NCBI GenBank assembly: GCA_016699575.1
Contig: CP064979.1
Coordinates: 2,542,001-2,606,000 of the forward strand
Source of the DNA: Flavobacteriales bacterium
GTDB lineage: Bacteria; Bacteroidota; Bacteroidia; Flavobacteriales_F; PHOS-HE28
Reading direction: 5' to 3'
DNA: 64,000 bases
The notes under the pieces are model-generated. The model was not told the DNA's origin. It saw only the letters and a list, made by a program, of their open reading frames with translations, and did no database searches. This document shows, piece after piece, positions 62,369-64,000 of this stretch. The translations under genes were made by a program, and so were the position numbers. Each line of letters opens with the position of its first letter. Within the stretch, counting starts at the first letter, position 1.

Positions 62369-62812
62369 TCACCTCTTCACCGGAGAGGATGGGTGAGGCC
62401 CGTAGTACTCCACGCTGTTGTTCTCCGTCTCCTGCAGCTTGATGCAGTGCAAGGTGCAACCCAGCGCGTTGATGGGCTGTTCCAGTTGCTTCCAGAAGGC
62501 GATGGCCAGGTTCTCCGTGCTGCTGTATGTGCCCTTCATGAACGCCACGTCGAGGTCGATGTTCTTGTGGTCCACCTGATCGATGACGCGCTCCTTGATG
62601 ATGCGGCTCACCTGCGACAGGTCGGCCACGAAACCGGTCTCGTTGCTGGGCTCGCCCTTCACCGTCACCCACAGCTCGTAGTTGTGCCCATGCCAGTTGG
62701 GGTTGGCGCACTTGCCGAACACGCTCATGTTCTTTTCCGGCGACCAGTCGGGCCGGCTCAGCTTGTGGGCCGCGCTGAACCGTTCGCGGCGGGTGATGAA
62801 CACTGTGGGCAT
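62369..62812 (-). CDS. queD: 6-carboxytetrahydropterin synthase / 6-pyruvoyl-tetrahydropterin synthase family
   Basis: 147 residues. Zinc ligands H16 (FSAAHKL), H41 and H43 (NWHGHNY); catalytic C35 in GKCANPNWHGHN; VDHKNIDLD and the later STENLAIAFW complete the family pattern. It converts dihydroneopterin triphosphate to 6-carboxytetrahydropterin in queuosine synthesis, or possibly to pyruvoyl-tetrahydropterin; sequence alone does not separate these well. The CxxxxxHGH spacing fits QueD. It is the first gene of the queD-folE pair, with a TACCTTCG element 21 nt upstream, divergent from hldD. Confidence 0.88.
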   Translation of the reverse strand: MPTVFITRRERFSAAHKLSRPDWSPEKNMSVFGKCANPNWHGHNYELWVTVKGEPSNETGFVADLSQVSRIIKERVIDQVDHKNIDLDVAFMKGTYSSTENLAIAFWKQLEQPINALGCTLHCIKLQETENNSVEYYGPHPSSPVKR

Positions 62813-62833
62813 CGTGCCTGGTTATGAGGGCGG

Positions 62834-62871
62834 CGAAGGTAGGCCGGGCGCTTTCGCCGCTCCTACTTTCG
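62834..62871. promoter_or_regulatory. Divergent promoter region for queD-folE and hldD
   Basis: TACCTTCG on the minus strand (62841 to 62834), 21 nt before the queD ATG at 62812. TACTTTCG on the plus strand (62864-62871), 36 nt before the hldD ATG at 62908. Both fit the local consensus. Confidence 0.5.
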
Positions 62872-62907
62872 CCCCCCGTCTTCGCCTAAGGCTATGGCGG
62901 CCAACGC

Positions 62908-63873
62908 ATGATCGTCGTCACGGGTGCCGCAGGTTTCATCGGGAGCTGTTTGCTGGGCGAGCTCCAGCGCCAAGGCTGGCACGACCTGGTGGCCGTGGAC
63001 GATTTCTCGCGCGTGGACAAGGCGCCCAACCTGCTCAACAAGAAGCTGACGGCCCGTGTGGATCGGCGCGACTTTCCGCAGTGGCTCGATGCCAACCAGA
63101 AGTTGGTGCAGTTCGTCTTCCACCTCGGGGCGCGCACGGACACCACCGAGTTCGACAAGAGCATCTTCGACGAGCTGAACGTGCGCTACAGCAAGGCGGT
63201 GTGGGAGCGGTGCACGCGCTACCAGATCCCCTTGGTGTACGCCAGCAGCGCGGCCACCTACGGCGGTGGCGAACTGGGCTATGATGACGATCATGCACTG
63301 ATCCCGCAGCTCAAGCCGCTCAATCCCTACGGCGATAGCAAGAACGAGTTCGACCAGTGGGTGCTGGAACAGGCGGAGGCGCCGTTCTTCTGGGCAGGTT
63401 TGAAGTTCTTCAACGTGTACGGCCCGAACGAGTACCACAAGGCACGGATGGCAAGCGTCATCTTCCATGCCTTCAACCAGGTGCGCGACGAGGGCGAGGT
63501 GAAGCTCTTCCGCAGCCACCGGCCAGACTACAAGGACGGCGAGCAACTGCGCGACTTCGTGTACGTGAAGGACCTCTGCAATGTGTGCATGTGGCTGATG
63601 GAGACGCGCAAGCACCCTGCGATCTACAACCTCGGCAGCGGCCGCGCCCGCACCTTCCTCGACCTCGTGCGCGCCACCTTCAAGACGATGGGGAAGGAGG
63701 AGCGCATCGTGTTCATCGATACGCCGGCGGACATCCGCGACAAGTACCAGTACTTCACGGAAGCCCGCATGGAGAAGCTGCGTGCTGCGGGGTACGACAA
63801 GCCTTTCCACACGTTGGAAGAGGGCGTTGCGGATTACGTGGGGAACTACCTGCTGAAGGCCGCTTACTGCTGA
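62908..63873 (+). CDS. hldD: ADP-glyceromanno-heptose 6-epimerase
   Basis: 321 residues, MIVVTGAAGFIGSCLLGEL with the GxxGxxG loop at 6-12. The SDR catalytic set is visible as YASSAATYGGGE and NPYGDSKNEFDQWV (Tyr...Lys), and FWAGLKFFNVYGPNEYHKA matches HldD/RfaD. It makes ADP-L-glycero-D-manno-heptose for the lipopolysaccharide inner core. The 3' end overlaps the convergent regulator gene by 10 bp. Confidence 0.95.
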   Translation: MIVVTGAAGFIGSCLLGELQRQGWHDLVAVDDFSRVDKAPNLLNKKLTARVDRRDFPQWLDANQKLVQFVFHLGARTDTTEFDKSIFDELNVRYSKAVWERCTRYQIPLVYASSAATYGGGELGYDDDHALIPQLKPLNPYGDSKNEFDQWVLEQAEAPFFWAGLKFFNVYGPNEYHKARMASVIFHAFNQVRDEGEVKLFRSHRPDYKDGEQLRDFVYVKDLCNVCMWLMETRKHPAIYNLGSGRARTFLDLVRATFKTMGKEERIVFIDTPADIRDKYQYFTEARMEKLRAAGYDKPFHTLEEGVADYVGNYLLKAAYC

Positions 63874-64000
63874 TCGAGCAGGTTGCGCAAGGCGCTCAGT
63901 TGGCTGCGCACGTCAAGCAGCTTGTCGTGCAGGTCGGTGGCGGATCCCTGCACTTTGTGCTTCGCCTTCAACTGGGTGCGTGCACCTTCAATGGTGTGGC
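63864..64000 (-). CDS. C-terminal end of a MerR-type regulator (partial)
   Basis: Frame open from the window edge to a TAA at 63864-63866. The 44 visible residues run HTIEGARTQLKAKHKV, then a Leu-heptad helix LHDKLLDVRSQLSALRNLL ending DQQ. The TIEGAR.QLK motif followed by a terminal coiled coil is typical of the end of the MerR DNA-binding region and dimer helix in Bacteroidota MerR-like regulators. The DNA-binding half is outside the window, so the family call is tentative. Convergent with hldD (10-bp overlap). Confidence 0.55.
   Translation of the reverse strand, partial: HTIEGARTQLKAKHKVQGSATDLHDKLLDVRSQLSALRNLLDQQ

Overview
The window is a GC-rich (about 60% by eye), gene-dense piece of a Bacteroidota chromosome. 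The most likely source is an uncultured Flavobacteriales-type lineage, though genus cannot be called. Evidence for the phylum: many secreted proteins with type IX secretion (T9SS) type A C-terminal sorting domains, a giant repeat protein with a type B (gliding-motility-associated) C-terminus directly upstream of a PorP/SprF gene and an OmpA-family gene, an Omp28-family gene, a DUF5686-type outer-membrane protein, few Shine-Dalgarno sites, and promoter-like TAnnTTCG / TAnnTTTG elements about 20 nt before many start codons. I see no rRNA, tRNA or CRISPR array.

Layout. 1-3741: 3' part of a large BNR/VPS10-like surface protein. 3805-7319: an Omp28-like T9SS cargo gene split by an IS110-family element (about 4983-6409) whose transposase is itself frameshifted; its left non-coding end has the layout of a bridge RNA. 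7665-11496: a duplicated outer-membrane-like protein, a sulfotransferase-like protein and kbl, the last two divergently transcribed. 11507-15640 (minus): an SBBP-repeat protein and a small beta-propeller protein, the first of three copies of the same gene pair. 15889-19305: a YVTN-propeller/cytochrome-c fusion sharing its C-terminal module with the first gene. 19493-28054: a SprB-like adhesin, PorP/SprF and OmpA operon. 28159-33936: second, partly duplicated and decayed copy of the SBBP/propeller pair. 34121-36783: rplM-rpsI-rpsB-tsf. 36891-40771: third SBBP/propeller pair, lying between tsf and pyrH. 40810-42171: pyrH-frr. 42234-50579: a secreted protein, a radical SAM enzyme, a DUF5686 protein, and a coupled operon of an MMPL/RND transporter, rfbA and a polyprenyl synthetase. 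50583-54921: minus-strand secreted proteins and a TIGR01777-type epimerase. 55446-59571: sucA-sucB separated by a long inverted repeat. 59596-64000: two hypothetical proteins, fabD, folE, a QueD-like enzyme, hldD and the end of a MerR-type regulator.

How the parts fit: housekeeping blocks (translation, 2-oxoglutarate dehydrogenase, fatty acid, folate/pterin, LPS heptose and dTDP-sugar synthesis) alternate with large cell-surface genes. The surface genes carry nearly all the damage: an IS insertion, one frameshift, one nonsense codon and one internal-deletion remnant. The most novel-looking items are the candidate IS110 bridge RNA with readable guide matches to both target and donor ends, and the repeatedly duplicated SBBP/propeller secreted gene pair, one copy of which interrupts a widely conserved translation-gene order.
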